From NCBI RefSeq assembly GCF_028765545.1, contig NZ_JARACP010000022.1, positions 1-54,475 of the forward strand: 54,475 nucleotides of DNA, read 5' to 3'. A program made the translations under genes and the position numbers. A model generated the notes under the pieces. That model searched no databases. It was not told where the DNA came from and worked only from the letters and a program-made list of their open reading frames with translations. Position 1 is the first letter of the stretch. The number at the start of each line of letters is the position of its first letter. The DNA comes from Aliivibrio sp. S4MY1. Lineage in GTDB: Bacteria; Pseudomonadota; Gammaproteobacteria; Enterobacterales; Vibrionaceae. Shown here piece by piece: positions 42,310 to 52,416 of the stretch.

Positions 42310-42384
42310 TCTGTGTTTCTCCTAAAAATAAACAGAAACACCCCATAGGAATGCTTCCTATGGCCGTAAAATTGGTGGTTTACG

Positions 42385-42798
42385 TTAATCGATAAATTCC
42401 AGAATATAATCTGATTCTTTATGCTCTAACGCATGATCTCGTAATTGGTGATAAAGCGCGTACAAACGTTCGTTTTCTTGTTCATCACCCCGATCATGAG
42501 CCAATGCATTAAAATGACCTAGCGCCATTAACGTAATACATATCCCATAAGCTTCTGAGCTCAACGTCACATCGGTATAATTGAACGAATTAATCGCTCG
42601 AACCGACGGTTCAATCTCAGGGTACATGAATTTTCCGCCATTACTCAGTGATACAAATTGCCAATAAGCCCCTTGATAATCCTCTGAGAACCTTTCAGCT
42701 AATGAAAACAGCACCGATTCAAAACTCAAAAAGTGTTTTGTGATTGATGGTAAAAACGCGAAACGCTCCTTAACAGGAACAATTGATTGAGTGAGCAT
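42385..42798 (-). CDS. klcA: KlcA/ArdB-like anti-restriction protein
   Basis: About 137 residues from MLTQSIVPVKERFAFLPSIT; AAGGTGA precedes this ATG, so the longer frame from 42843 is unlikely. The core YWQFVSLSNGGKFMYPE and LSSEAYGICITLMALGHFNA is diagnostic of the ArdB/KlcA family, which protects incoming DNA from type I restriction. It is on the same strand as ardC. Confidence 0.85.
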   Translation of the reverse strand: MLTQSIVPVKERFAFLPSITKHFLSFESVLFSLAERFSEDYQGAYWQFVSLSNGGKFMYPEIEPSVRAINSFNYTDVTLSSEAYGICITLMALGHFNALAHDRGDEQENERLYALYHQLRDHALEHKESDYILEFID

Positions 42799-42956
42799 AA
42801 TGTCACCTTTTATGATTGGTGGATTGATAAACTGAGTTATCAATCATAGTCTGAGGGCTAGTATGCCACTCAAATTATGAGTGACGCCTCGTCCAAAGAC
42901 TGCAACACGCGCTGTGCTGCCCTTCTATTATATTCAACCCACAAAATTTAGGCAAT

Positions 42957-42986
42957 AAAAAACCCATAAGATACAATCTTATGGGT
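42957..42986 (-). terminator. terminator after ardC
   Basis: A perfect 11-bp stem ACCCATAAGAT/ATCTTATGGGT with an ACA loop, and a U-run on the minus strand. Its surroundings repeat those of the 42117 hairpin almost base for base. Confidence 0.85.
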
Positions 42987-43008
42987 CAGTTTAGTGATAG
43001 TGACATCA

Positions 43009-43905
43009 TCATGCGGCTTTATCAGTATTATGATGGTCAACTAGATCTCGTAAAAATTGATGCGCTTTACTTGCTTGACTGGCTGCTTTGAAAATATAAC
43101 GTTTGTCATCTTTCAATGCCGTCAACCAATTAGCGATATAAGATTCGTGTTGAACCTCACCTACAATTCCCAAATCAGCCATGAGAAAAACACTTCCCAA
43201 TTCGGCGATTAACTCTTCAAACGCATAGTCTTTAGAGCCAAACACATTATTGTTTTTACGCTCTAATCGAGTTTTATGTCCCGTCCAATGCGTCAGCTCA
43301 TGAAGCGTGGTCGCATAAAGATCTTCTGTTGAAGAAAAACGGCTCATATCAGGAATGACTATCTCATCCGTAGATAGTCGATAGAAAGCGCGTTGACCGT
43401 TATAAACGATACTCGCCCCTGTTGCATTAAGGAAGTGCTCTACATGCTCTAGCGAACAAATCGTGCTTGGTTCAGAAGCCGTCACAACGTGACTTCTCAT
43501 TGAATCAGGCAAACCATCGATTTGGTCAAGATTAAAAACAGTATACGTTTTTAACATGGCATAGCGTTCTACTTCATCAGAGCCCTTTTCTTTTTTTTCA
43601 ATCATATTGTAAAAAAAGATATGAGTGCCTTTTTCCCCTTTGCGAACTTGCCCGCCCTTTTCCTTTGCTTGCTTGAAGGTCATCCAAGAAGAAGAGGAAA
43701 AGCCCTGCATCGTCGCGCTCATCCATAACAACATGATGTTCATGCCGTTATACAATGCGCCCGTACTTGCATTAGACGGTATTCCTGATTGCTCTGTTTT
43801 ATTCCAAGGGCAAACCCAAGGTTTTACTCCAGACTCAAGTGCTTCAATAATTTGATTGGTGATTTGTTGGTAAAAATCAGGTTTAGATTTGGTGTGCGTC
43901 TTCAT
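43009..43905 (-). CDS. ardC: ArdC-like anti-restriction protein
   Basis: A 298-residue protein from MKTHTKSKPDFYQQITNQII. The N-terminal ArdC ssDNA-binding domain includes GVKPWVCPWN and GALYNGMNIMLLW; the C-terminal zincin-like part contains TLHELTHWTGHKTRLE (HExxH-type metal site) and FEELIAELGSVFL. It coats or protects entering DNA against restriction. GAAAGGAAACG precedes the ATG at 43905; the frame upstream to 43962 runs through operator-like repeats and is not coding. Confidence 0.9.
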   Translation of the reverse strand: MKTHTKSKPDFYQQITNQIIEALESGVKPWVCPWNKTEQSGIPSNASTGALYNGMNIMLLWMSATMQGFSSSSWMTFKQAKEKGGQVRKGEKGTHIFFYNMIEKKEKGSDEVERYAMLKTYTVFNLDQIDGLPDSMRSHVVTASEPSTICSLEHVEHFLNATGASIVYNGQRAFYRLSTDEIVIPDMSRFSSTEDLYATTLHELTHWTGHKTRLERKNNNVFGSKDYAFEELIAELGSVFLMADLGIVGEVQHESYIANWLTALKDDKRYIFKAASQASKAHQFLRDLVDHHNTDKAA

Positions 43906-43927
43906 AAGGACGTTTCCTTTCGTTAAA

Positions 43928-43980
43928 TTGGTAAAAATGAGGTAAACCAATTCAACGGGCATCTGCCAATTGAATTGGCA
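43928..43980. promoter_or_regulatory. operator cluster upstream of ardC
   Basis: TGCCAATTGAATTGGCA (43964-43980) is a perfect 17-bp palindrome. Two more half-sites, AATTGG at about 43927 and CCAATT at about 43947, lie between it and the ardC start. This suggests a dimeric repressor controlling ardC. Confidence 0.6.
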
Positions 43981-44152
43981 AATGTGAAACGCGCTCTAAG
44001 CGCTAATGATGTCGTTGCAGAAATGCATACACATTTCTTAATTACAGTTGGTGTGGGCCGCTATAAAAGCGTAACTAGCAAAAGCTAGGGGTGTAAGAGA
44101 CTTGAATCAAAACAACCAGAAAGTTAGGGACGCGAACGCCCCTAACTATCGG

Positions 44153-44308
44153 TTACTCCTTCACTTCGTAGGCAAACTTAACCGATAATTCAAACATTGA
44201 AAACAGAGACGCATCTAAAGAACAAAGATCATTCCTAGACACACACACTGCAATCAACATCAGCATAAAAAAGCCGCCAAAGACGACCATCATATTTTTT
44301 TTCGGCAA
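44153..44308 (-). CDS. small single-pass membrane protein, TTG start
   Basis: About 51 residues: TTG start then PKKNMMVVFGGFFMLMLIAV, a transmembrane helix, followed by a short acidic domain with Cys. The TTG is six bases after AGGAGG; the ATG pair at 44290-44293 is 20 bases or more away, so TTG is more likely. It precedes ardC on the same strand. Unknown function. Confidence 0.5.
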   Translation of the reverse strand: MPKKNMMVVFGGFFMLMLIAVCVSRNDLCSLDASLFSMFELSVKFAYEVKE

Positions 44309-44905
44309 AATTTGCCTCCTTGGTTAAAAGAGGCTACCATTGAATTGTTCAGAAACATGGATAGACCTCGTTGATTAATATTAACGGGGTTTTTCTATAT
44401 CTGAGCCCAACAAAATGGATAAATCCAAGCGTTTGACACAGATACGTCTCAAACACCCACCAGTATCATATCAACATTCAATCTAATAAGCGATTATCTA
44501 AATTGCTCTTTATGCACTCGCTCATTTCGCAGCAGACAAATCATACTCAAAGATAACGATGTACTTTTTTACATATCCACATGAGGCGGTAAGAGACTTA
44601 AACCAACTCTCGTGAGCTGATTGTGGGTATGTGAAAAAATAGAGCTCACAGTTCTGCTTGTTGGGAAGGGTAATAATATGTAGTGATTAGCTATACAAGC
44701 GGCAATTACTACACATATAAGACCACATAATATGGAAAGTTTTACTGGCAAGGGGGGCTTACCCCGCCCTGTTTGTTAATTAATAGATATAATGACCAAA
44801 TGCAATATACATATTGACTGTATGTATATTAGTTTAAATATGAATTATGGTGCAACAATCAAGATTGTAAGGTATAATCGACTCATATAAATAAAGGGGT
44901 TAATT
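44309..44905. other. intergenic region
   Basis: About 600 bases with no gene I would defend. A hydrophobic minus-strand frame (44569-44751) has no ribosome binding site. The AT-rich right side presumably carries the promoter of the gene at 44906. Confidence 0.4.
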
Positions 44906-45589
44906 ATGGAATTTTCAATTGATTTTTATAAGCATTATATAAATGTGTATGAGAAGAACATTACCACGTTTGAACACATTTTAACTGATAGTGATTTGAC
45001 TGATAGGTTGTATTATGAAAAAACTTATTATGACATATTATCTAAGCTATATATGTCTGAAAATGATGATATGTATGATTCTGCGCAGAATTTTATCTCT
45101 GAAATGAATAAAGACATACCAGACGATAAATGTAAGGACTTTCCATATCTACTTGGTCTGTTAAATGGATATTACAAAATTTTCTTGATTAAAATCAAAT
45201 CAGCTGAAAAAGATATTTATATTAATGAAACCATTGAATTTTTACATGGTTACGCTATTGAACTGAATGATTTATATGATGAATTAGCAACGAGCAAAGA
45301 AGATTTTGATGTTATTCCGTATTCTTTAAGTACGAAAATTCACGATGAAATGGACATTCTTTATCAATCAATAAATCCAATTGCTGATAATTTGAAATAT
45401 TATTTTCTGACTTCTCGACATGGCGGTGCACGCCTAAACGCAGGAAGGAAAAAAGAAGAGCCAACACGTCAAATGAGGATCCCTGAATCTTTATACATTT
45501 TGATTAACGATCTTAAAATTGCCTATAAAGATTTAACTGATGAAGATAAAGAAACTTGTCGTTCTTCACTTAAAGACATTATTAAATAG
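44906..45589 (+). CDS. putative DNA-binding protein with GGARLNAGRK motif
   Basis: A 227-residue acidic, very AT-rich gene product. Residues 1-160 are mostly helical with no known motif. The C-terminal part carries GGARLNAGRKKEEPTRQMRI followed by PESLYILINDLKIAYKD, which resembles the GGARPGAGRK motif found in phage and plasmid DNA-binding proteins joined to an RHH-like segment. Base composition is lower in GC than the transfer genes, suggesting separate acquisition. AAAGGGG precedes the ATG. Confidence 0.55.
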   Translation: MEFSIDFYKHYINVYEKNITTFEHILTDSDLTDRLYYEKTYYDILSKLYMSENDDMYDSAQNFISEMNKDIPDDKCKDFPYLLGLLNGYYKIFLIKIKSAEKDIYINETIEFLHGYAIELNDLYDELATSKEDFDVIPYSLSTKIHDEMDILYQSINPIADNLKYYFLTSRHGGARLNAGRKKEEPTRQMRIPESLYILINDLKIAYKDLTDEDKETCRSSLKDIIK

Positions 45590-45605
45590 CTCAATCAACA
45601 AATAG

Positions 45606-45618
45606 ATGACATTAGGGT
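45606..45618. repeat. left half-site of the 28-bp palindrome
   Basis: ATGACATTAGGGT equals the left arm of the palindromes at 552 and (with A to G at its first base) 54391. The matching right arm is found 1136 bp further, at 46755, across the DUF5677-like gene. Confidence 0.65.
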
Positions 45619-45744
45619 GCATGCCACAAGCACCCATGTTCTAACGCCTCAGAATCAAAAAAATTTGCTGCCACGGGTAGAAGAAGTTAGTTTATCCCAT
45701 TTTATATCATAGTGAGTTAATTAATTACAAAGTAGTAACTAAAA

Positions 45745-46527
45745 CTAATCTTGAAAAAGGTTAAACTCAGATAACTGATAAACAAAATCCAGTTCAAAGT
45801 CATCAATTTTAGGGTAATTCAATTTCTTCAGAATACCTACATAACCCTCGATGAAGTAAGCTAAAACACTGCACATAAATAAATAGTTAATATAATTACG
45901 TTCAATCTCTTTTGAAGGGTGAGATCTATGCGCTACATTAACTTGCAAGAGTGAATCAAAACCAGTGTGCGTATGTGAAGACCAATACGAGTACATATTG
46001 CAAACGAAAGCAGGGATCCCAAGTTCTTGCCCTAACTTAAACCAAGGGCTAGGCTTCCAATCATTTTTCTTTGGTCGCTTAAAATTAACACTATCCAAAC
46101 GTGCGGATAGTTCATCCATTTTCTTTTGCTCACTTATAATTTTCGCTTCAAGCTCAGGAGTTCTACTCTTAATTTCGTTTTTGGCTCTATTTTTATAGCC
46201 AAGCAACATATACCAATCAAGCTTATCTTTATCTAAATCACCATCAAAGTAGTGATAGGCAATTGCCACCAAGTTCTCATATGAGGTACGCAATAGCACT
46301 ATAACACTTGACGTATCGTAATAAGTAAACCCACCGTCAACATGGTTCAAGTTCAACTCAGTGGTAGCCAACATTTCTGTTGTGTTCAAGTGCTTCAAAA
46401 ATTTAATCGCAGCAACATTCATGAAATAATAACTTTCATCCGTTTCATTTATGTACTTGAAGCTAGATTCAAAAACATTAGTCGCAGTTCGGTACAGCAA
46501 CGCATATTCATTACGTCCAAAATTCAT
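45745..46527 (-). CDS. DUF5677-like protein
   Basis: A 260-residue mostly helical protein from MNFGRNEYALLYRTATNVFE. The segments SSVIVLLRTSYENLVAIAYH, WYMLLGYKNRAKNEI and YWSSHTHTGFDSLL resemble DUF5677, a helical family of unknown function sometimes found with mobile or defence genes. The ATG at 46527 is preferred over a TTG further up. It is the only gene between the two split halves of the palindromic site and may be cargo carried by a site-specific event. Confidence 0.5.
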   Translation of the reverse strand: MNFGRNEYALLYRTATNVFESSFKYINETDESYYFMNVAAIKFLKHLNTTEMLATTELNLNHVDGGFTYYDTSSVIVLLRTSYENLVAIAYHYFDGDLDKDKLDWYMLLGYKNRAKNEIKSRTPELEAKIISEQKKMDELSARLDSVNFKRPKKNDWKPSPWFKLGQELGIPAFVCNMYSYWSSHTHTGFDSLLQVNVAHRSHPSKEIERNYINYLFMCSVLAYFIEGYVGILKKLNYPKIDDFELDFVYQLSEFNLFQD

Positions 46528-46754
46528 AAAAAACACCAATTATTTTATATAGATAGCAACATACACTATTCCTATACTTACTATTTATCAAATCAAACCA
46601 TAACTCGAAATGGAGCGAAAGCGAATCAGCCAACTCAAAAATAGACATAACATATAATAAAGTTTAATGATTATTCTGGATGAATTAGTTAATATCAGTT
46701 GAGATCTCCTTACTAAAAAAAAGGGGATTTTGTCATATAAAGATAAGAAGAGAG

Positions 46755-46831
46755 CTGCCTTAATGTCACATGAAAATGAAGTTATGACTCATTTTAGCGA
46801 AATTTGAATTAAAACGTGAGCATGAGCAAAG
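46755..46831. repeat. ~75-110-bp dispersed repeat, copy A
   Basis: Starts CTGCCTTAATGTCACATGAA and continues through TTATGACTCATTTTAGCGA to TTGAATTAAAACGTGA. Copies B (51733) and C (54404) share it. Similarity of A and B continues a further ~20 bases into an A-rich segment. Confidence 0.8.
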
Positions 46832-46863
46832 AAAAAAAGGCCACTTCAAATTTAGCGGCCTTT
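46832..46863 (-). terminator. terminator for the chemoreceptor gene
   Basis: On the minus strand AAAGGCC, a 14-base loop, GGCCTTTTTTT. It lies 27 bases after the chemoreceptor stop. Confidence 0.8.
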
Positions 46864-46889
46864 ACGTTGTTCTATATTTATTTTAAATA

Positions 46890-48559
46890 TTACAATGTGA
46901 ATCGATCCACAATATCTACAAGTGCATTCGCTTTCTTATTAAGTAAAACTCCACCAGCTCTATTATCCTCAGCTAATTCTGCTGACTCAGAGCTTTGATC
47001 TGAAATCGAAACGATGCGCTCTGAGATCTCTTGACCAACAAGGCTCTGCTCTTGTGTCGCTGTCGCTATTAACAAATTCATTTCAGTTATTGTATTCACC
47101 GAAACTAATATTTCATTCAGCGCTTCTGAAGCCGCTTCTGCTTTATTCACTGTCAATAAACTAAAGTTTTTACTTGCCGCCATCACCTGTACCGCAGAGT
47201 CTGAGCCAGATTTCAACGCTTCAATACGTTGATGAATTTGAGCTGTACTGTCTTGAGTGCTGCTTGCTAATTTACGGACTTCATCTGCAACCACAGCAAA
47301 ACCTCTGCCTTGCTCTCCAGCCCTTGCTGCTTCAATGGCAGCATTTAATGCAAGTAGATTAGTTTGCTCTGCAATTCCTTGGATAACAGATAATGAGCTC
47401 GCTATATTTTGAACATCCTCTTCTAATTTAGAGATAACATTGCTTGCTTCATCTAATTCCGACGCTAATGTTTTCACTGACTCCGAGGCTTCATTAACCG
47501 TTCTCATCGCTACCTGAGCGTTATTATCTGCATCTTGAGCAGAGCTAGCTGCTTGCTCTGCATTCAATGAAATTTCATGAGAGGATGCGGTTAACTCCGT
47601 CATTGCTGTTGCTATCTGATCCGTTTCTGAACGTTGATTCATGACAACAGTATTAACCTTCTCTGAACGTTCTGACATACTTATCGTTTCTGCCATAACA
47701 TCTTGACTAACCACTGACACATTACTGATGATGTTATGAAGTGAGCCTACAAATAGATTAAAGTTTTTACTTAATTGATTAAATTCTGGGACAGTAAAAT
47801 CGGGCATTCTTGCCGTTAAATCTGCATCTCCAGAGGCAAATGAACGAATAGATTTATCAAACAATCGAATAGGAGAGATAATGCTTCGATTTATAACAAA
47901 GCCAAACACCGCAACAACTACTACAACTATCAAAGTAAAGAGTATAATAGTCCTCATACTTTGATATAATTTTTCATCACTTAGTATTTTCATATCGTTC
48001 AGCACTGCATCAATATCATCAGTATAAAAACCAGTACCTACGATTAAGTCAAATTGAGGCACATATATACTATAACTCAGCTTTTCTAGCTGAATCTTTG
48101 TATTTGGTTTTATTGCAAAATACGAGGTGTATCCTAAACCATTTTTTGCAGCAGAAATCATATCTTGAATATAATAGCTCCCTTTCACATCTTTTTTATC
48201 CCAAATATTCTCACCAACACGATTATGATGTATGGGATGAAAAGTCCTTATACCATTAGATTTCAGTCCGAACAAATAGCCATTATCATTGAATTTTACA
48301 GATGCTAGTAATTCATATATATCAGATTCATTACTTTCTTTTTTAAAAAGGAATGTAAGCTCTGACGAGATTATATCCATATACGATTTAAGTTCTGTTC
48401 TGTTCGCTTCATTTTCATCATTTGCGAACGAGTCATATCCATTTGAGCTTGGTTAAGTGCTTTCGTTTCTTTATAAGTTATTGCCATGATTAACACGGAT
48501 GTTAAAACAATTGGAAAGATTGCAAGCAAGTACAATCTTACTTTGATTGATAGATTCAT
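46890..48559 (-). pseudogene. methyl-accepting chemotaxis protein, frameshifted by a 5-bp duplication
   Basis: The N-terminal part (48371-48559: MNLSIKVRLYLLAIFPIVLT, TM1) and the rest (46890-48380) form one chemoreceptor: periplasmic single-Cache ligand domain ([17 protein letters not shown]), TM2, HAMP ([20 protein letters not shown]) and a signalling domain with the hairpin tip around [20 protein letters not shown] and [15 protein letters not shown]. At 48393-48402 the plus strand reads TTCTGTTCTG, a tandem 5-bp duplication. Removing one unit restores [16 protein letters not shown]. The gene is therefore broken, or could revert by losing a unit. It is cargo unrelated to transfer, lying between repeat A and a Tn3-type end. 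Confidence 0.9.
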
Positions 48560-48652
48560 TTAAAAATATCCATTGGGAAGTTAATAGTAATCAGTAAGCA
48601 AAATTCACGCCAATAATTTACATTTAGTTTAAAAAACTAACTATCTGTTAAA

Positions 48653-48690
48653 GGGGTCAGTTTGGATATCGAAAATTATTGTACGTTAAG
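48653..48690. repeat. Tn3-family 38-bp terminal inverted repeat
   Basis: Starts GGGGTCAG and ends TTGTACGTTAAG, the typical Tn3-family terminal repeat layout (GGGG outside, ACGTTAAG inside). It sits four bases from the stop of the transposase, so it is the tnpA-proximal end of the element. Confidence 0.8.
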
Positions 48691-48694
48691 GCTA

Positions 48695-51666
48695 TTATTT
48701 GTACTTTCCGATTTTAGCTGGCCTCAATCGACGATACTTACCTGAAGCCGGTATTCGGTTACTTTTCCAGATATAATCACCTGTCAAATTTATATGTTCC
48801 CAGCCTAATGGAGACAAATGAGATAGCAATTGTTCATTGATTTTCATCCCCTTGCGTTTTAGGGATTCAACGGCTCTTTCCATATACACGGTATTCCACA
48901 ATGAGATTGCTGCTGTTAGAAATGTCAATCCACTGGCTCGATAACTTTGATTTTCCGGTTTTCGGTCTCTTATTTCTCCCAATCGATGCATGAATACTGC
49001 GCGCGCTAGTGCGTTGCGTGCTTCTCCTTTATTTAATCCTACATGTACCCTCCGACGTAATTTTGGATCGCAGAACCAGTCAAGCATAAATAATGTCCTC
49101 TCAATACGACCTATTTCCCTCAGAGCCTTCGCAAGCCCATTCTGTTTAGGATAGCTGGCTAATTTTTTTATCATTAACGACGCAGTTACTGTGCCCTGTT
49201 TTATTGAAGTTGCTAGACGCAAAATCTCATTCCAATGAATTTCAATTTCTTTTAGGTTCAAGCTTGTTGAGGATATCAATGAATGTAACGCCGGATATTG
49301 ACTCGCTTTTCCTTTGATAAACAGTTTCTTGTCATGAAGATCTCTTATGCGTGGACAAAATGCAAACCCCAGCAGATGCATCAGCCCAAAAATATGATCA
49401 GTAAAGCCCGCTGTATCAGTGTAATGCTCTCTAATTTCTAAGTCGCTTTCGTGGTACAACAACCCGTCGAGTACATGGGTTGAATCTCTAACCCTGCTGA
49501 TAATACAAGTATAAAATGGACTGTATTGATCGGATATATGTGTATAAAACTGAAGTCCGGGATCCTGCCCATATTTAGGGTTTATCTGCCCAGTATAACG
49601 ACCTGCATTACCAGTTTTGAAATTCTGCCCATCAGATGATGATGTAGTTCCATCTCCCCAAAATGCCGCTAATGACCTCTTCCCTTGTGCATTTACTAGC
49701 TCAGCTAAAGCAGCTGCGTAAGTTTCATCGCGTATATACCACGCCTGAATATCTTCGAGTGACGATTTAGTGCTTCCTGGACAAGCTTCTGCCATTTTTG
49801 TTATGCCAAGATTGATCCCATCAGCAAGAATAGTGGTTAGAAGAAGACGGGGGTCAGGACGGGTAGTTTCATTTTTTATATGTGTGAAATGGCGAGTAAA
49901 AGCAGTCCAACTATTCACCTCATCTAGTATTTCCGTAATTTTAGGACGTGGCAACATTTTGTGTATCAGATCTGCCAGAGGGGATACTTGAGCCGGAACG
50001 CAGTTATCTAACGGTGTGATTTTCACGCCTTTATCAGAAATATCTACATCAGGTAACTCACCACGTGTGGCCATGGCATTGACATGTTCAAGTTTTGACT
50101 GAAGCAGGGCCATGCGACTGGTAATATATTCATGAAAATCCACAGGTACAGGCAGTGGTAACGAGGGGGACTAATTTATCAAAGTCTTTTTTAGGAATAA
50201 GATAATCATCAAAATTTTTATAACGTCGTGAACCTTTTACCCAGATATCTCCGGAACGTAATGTCCCCTTCAGTTCACAGAGCGCACAAAACTCATAATA
50301 CTGCCGGTCAATACCCGAAGGAGTTACTACCATTTTTTTCCAACTTTCAGGTACAAAGTCTAGTGGTGCTGTTGTAGGAACTTTACGTAACTGCTTATGG
50401 TACATGTCTTTGATCACACCCAGCGCATCAGCCAGAGGTTGCGCAGTAGGTGTCGCTATTAATTGCAAACAAGACAACATCCGAGGTGCATATTTTCGTA
50501 ATGCACTGTATTTTTCAGTGATGATATGAAGATGGTCAAAGTTATTCTTTTTTGCTAGATGTCGTGTTTCCTCTAAACTTGCGACAAATTCAGATCATGG
50601 GAGAATGTTTTCAATTGCATTCCACGGGTCATCACCTGAATTACGAGCTTCAGAAAGTGCTTGCCCGATATCAATATATTGCTTTAATTTTGATTGGATC
50701 TGTTTTCCCGTCTGCTGAAGACGTTCGGCTTGTGTTTTTTTTGCTTTACTGAAGATACTGTTCAACATTCGCTCATGCAGCTCAATAACTTCATCAATCA
50801 ATGTAGCTCTTGCTTCTTCTATCACACACACCAAAAACCGCATAGCGCCGACTCGCTGAAAATCGAGTCAAATCTCGACTGCTCATTTTTCTACCTTCCC
50901 GTGCGAGTTTAAGTAACCGGTTCTGGTGAATGCTACGGTCTATACCTTCCGGTAATGTTAGATCTTCAATACTGCTCAGTCGATCGAGATGTTGGAGTAC
51001 GTTCTTTCCATTGATTTTACCCGGAGGCTGCAAAAGCCATGTAAGCCTTGATGGGCGGTTATCTTCAGATTCCAATAGACGATCAAAGGCATCTCTATGG
51101 GCGGAAGTTAACGGGGAATTCAGAGTTTGAAAAACGATTTTATCACCGCGAGCCATAGCTTCAGCACAAGTGCGTTCCACTACATCTAAGGACGGAATAA
51201 TTACACTATTCTTTCGGAGATGATCTAATAACTCTTCCGCTAAGAGAATTCCTTTGTCTGTGCGCGTTGCCATTGGCGTCAGGTGTTTCACACTCTCATT
51301 CTGTATCTTACTTGTGAACGTTTTTAGACCAAGGTAGCGGTATAGTTCAATTAAATGCTCACGCCGAGTCACATCTCTACCAGAAACGTAAGTTAACCAA
51401 AGATCTGACGCTAATTTTAACCTATCACCAATATGTTTGAGTAATTCGTCAGAAGGCTTGTTTTTTTTATCTGGAACAAAACCGAGATTTTTCATATAGC
51501 AAAGAAGCACAGCAAAACCAAACCTGTTAGCGGGTTTACGATGAACATTAATAAGAGTTAAATCATGATCACTTAAATACGCGATTCGAGTTAGCATTAA
51601 ATCATCGCCAGATAATGCCAATAGTGATTCTCTTTCAGATAACGAAAGGATCTGCCTTCTAGCCAT
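48695..51666 (-). pseudogene. tnpA: Tn3-family transposase, three lesions
   Basis: One ~990-codon transposase is broken into pieces. Residues from MARRQILSLSERESLLALSG (51666) are the N-terminal DUF4158 domain; the C-terminal DDE domain includes [30 protein letters not shown] and a final [14 protein letters not shown]. There is a frameshift near 50830 (SRRYAVFG... versus VCVIEEARATLIDEVIEL), a TGA at 50595-50597 replacing an expected Trp (ILP-stop-SEFVAS), and another frameshift near 50135 (VTTAC versus VPVDFHEYI). Not active as is. The associated Tn3-type end is intact at 48653. Confidence 0.9.
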
Positions 51667-51732
51667 ATGACACCCTCTTGTAGATTTCTAATAACGATAT
51701 TTTAACAAAAGTAATTACCGCATAAGGGTATC

Positions 51733-51810
51733 CCTTAATGTCACATGACAATGAAGTTATGACTCATTTTAGCTACATTTGAATTAAAATGTGATCACGA
51801 ACAAGAAAAA
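51733..51810. repeat. ~75-110-bp dispersed repeat, copy B
   Basis: CCTTAATGTCACATGACAAT through TTATGACTCATTTTAGC to TTGAATTAAAATGTGAT. It follows the 5' end of the Tn3 transposase by about 65 bp, where a res site could be expected. TGTCA-CA-TGACA within it is palindromic. Confidence 0.8.
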
Positions 51811-51825
51811 AGTCGCCAATTTAGG

Positions 51826-51843
51826 TAATGCCAGTCAGTTAAG
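51826..51843. repeat. solo IS4-type end
   Basis: TAATGCCAGTCAGTTAAG is identical to the left end of the IS4-family element at 52417. No transposase is attached, so it is a leftover end from deletion or rearrangement. Confidence 0.7.
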
Positions 51844-51910
51844 CGAACGTCTATAAAACTAAGGGCTCCAACAGGGCTCACGCATGAGTTATTAAAATGT
51901 TAAATTATAG

Positions 51911-52306
51911 CTAAATGCCAAATAATACCATCTCTCTAAAGTCTGTATTAAGTGCACATTTCAACTGCCGTTTCTTTAACGTTCCTTTTAAATCCACCAA
52001 TTTTATGAAGTTCATACACATCTGGCGGATCCTAGATAAATTCTCTGCCGCATGCTGATACATTATCTTGCTATCGTCTTCTTTCATTACGCTATCCAAC
52101 CACCAATGCATACTTTCTACACCCCAATGGCCTCGGCATAATTTACCAAACTCTTCTGCTGATAATTTCTTAGATGATATGAAATATCTAATACCTAAAG
52201 AGCCTGCATTACTTTTGTTATGTTTATTATAAGTCACTGCTATACATAAACTTTCTAGACCGTCCCAATCAACAGAGAAGTCTCCAAATGCTTCTGTAAA
52301 TGGCAT
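51911..52306 (-). pseudogene. ISAs1-family transposase fragment
   Basis: 131 residues, C-terminal part only: CRGHWGVESMHWWLDSVMKE and DDSKIMYQHAAENLSRIRQM match the ISAs1-type DDE transposase C-terminus (HWGIEN...DED pattern with AAENL). The N-terminal catalytic part is missing. The gene is cut at 52320, where a Tn3-type end is inserted. Confidence 0.75.
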
Positions 52307-52319
52307 TTCGTTAGATAAA

Positions 52320-52356
52320 GGGGTTGTAGTCCAATGGAACGATTATGTACGTTAAG
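52320..52356. repeat. second Tn3-family terminal repeat
   Basis: GGGGTTGTAG...CCAATGGAACGATTATG and ending GTACGTTAAG, very like the end of Tn3 itself (GTGGAACGAAAAC...ACGTTAAG). It points in the same direction as the end at 48653, so the two do not bracket one element. It truncates the ISAs1-family fragment. Confidence 0.75.
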
Positions 52357-52416
52357 GGGTTAACTGTCTGATATATCAAAACATTTTAGACAGTAAAAAT
52401 AAGGGCTAAAACCGTG

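Noticed and set aside
44569-44751. Hydrophobic minus-strand frame, possible lipoprotein
   Set aside because: Starts at a weak non-ATG codon with no ribosome binding site, and neither neighbour nor family supports it.
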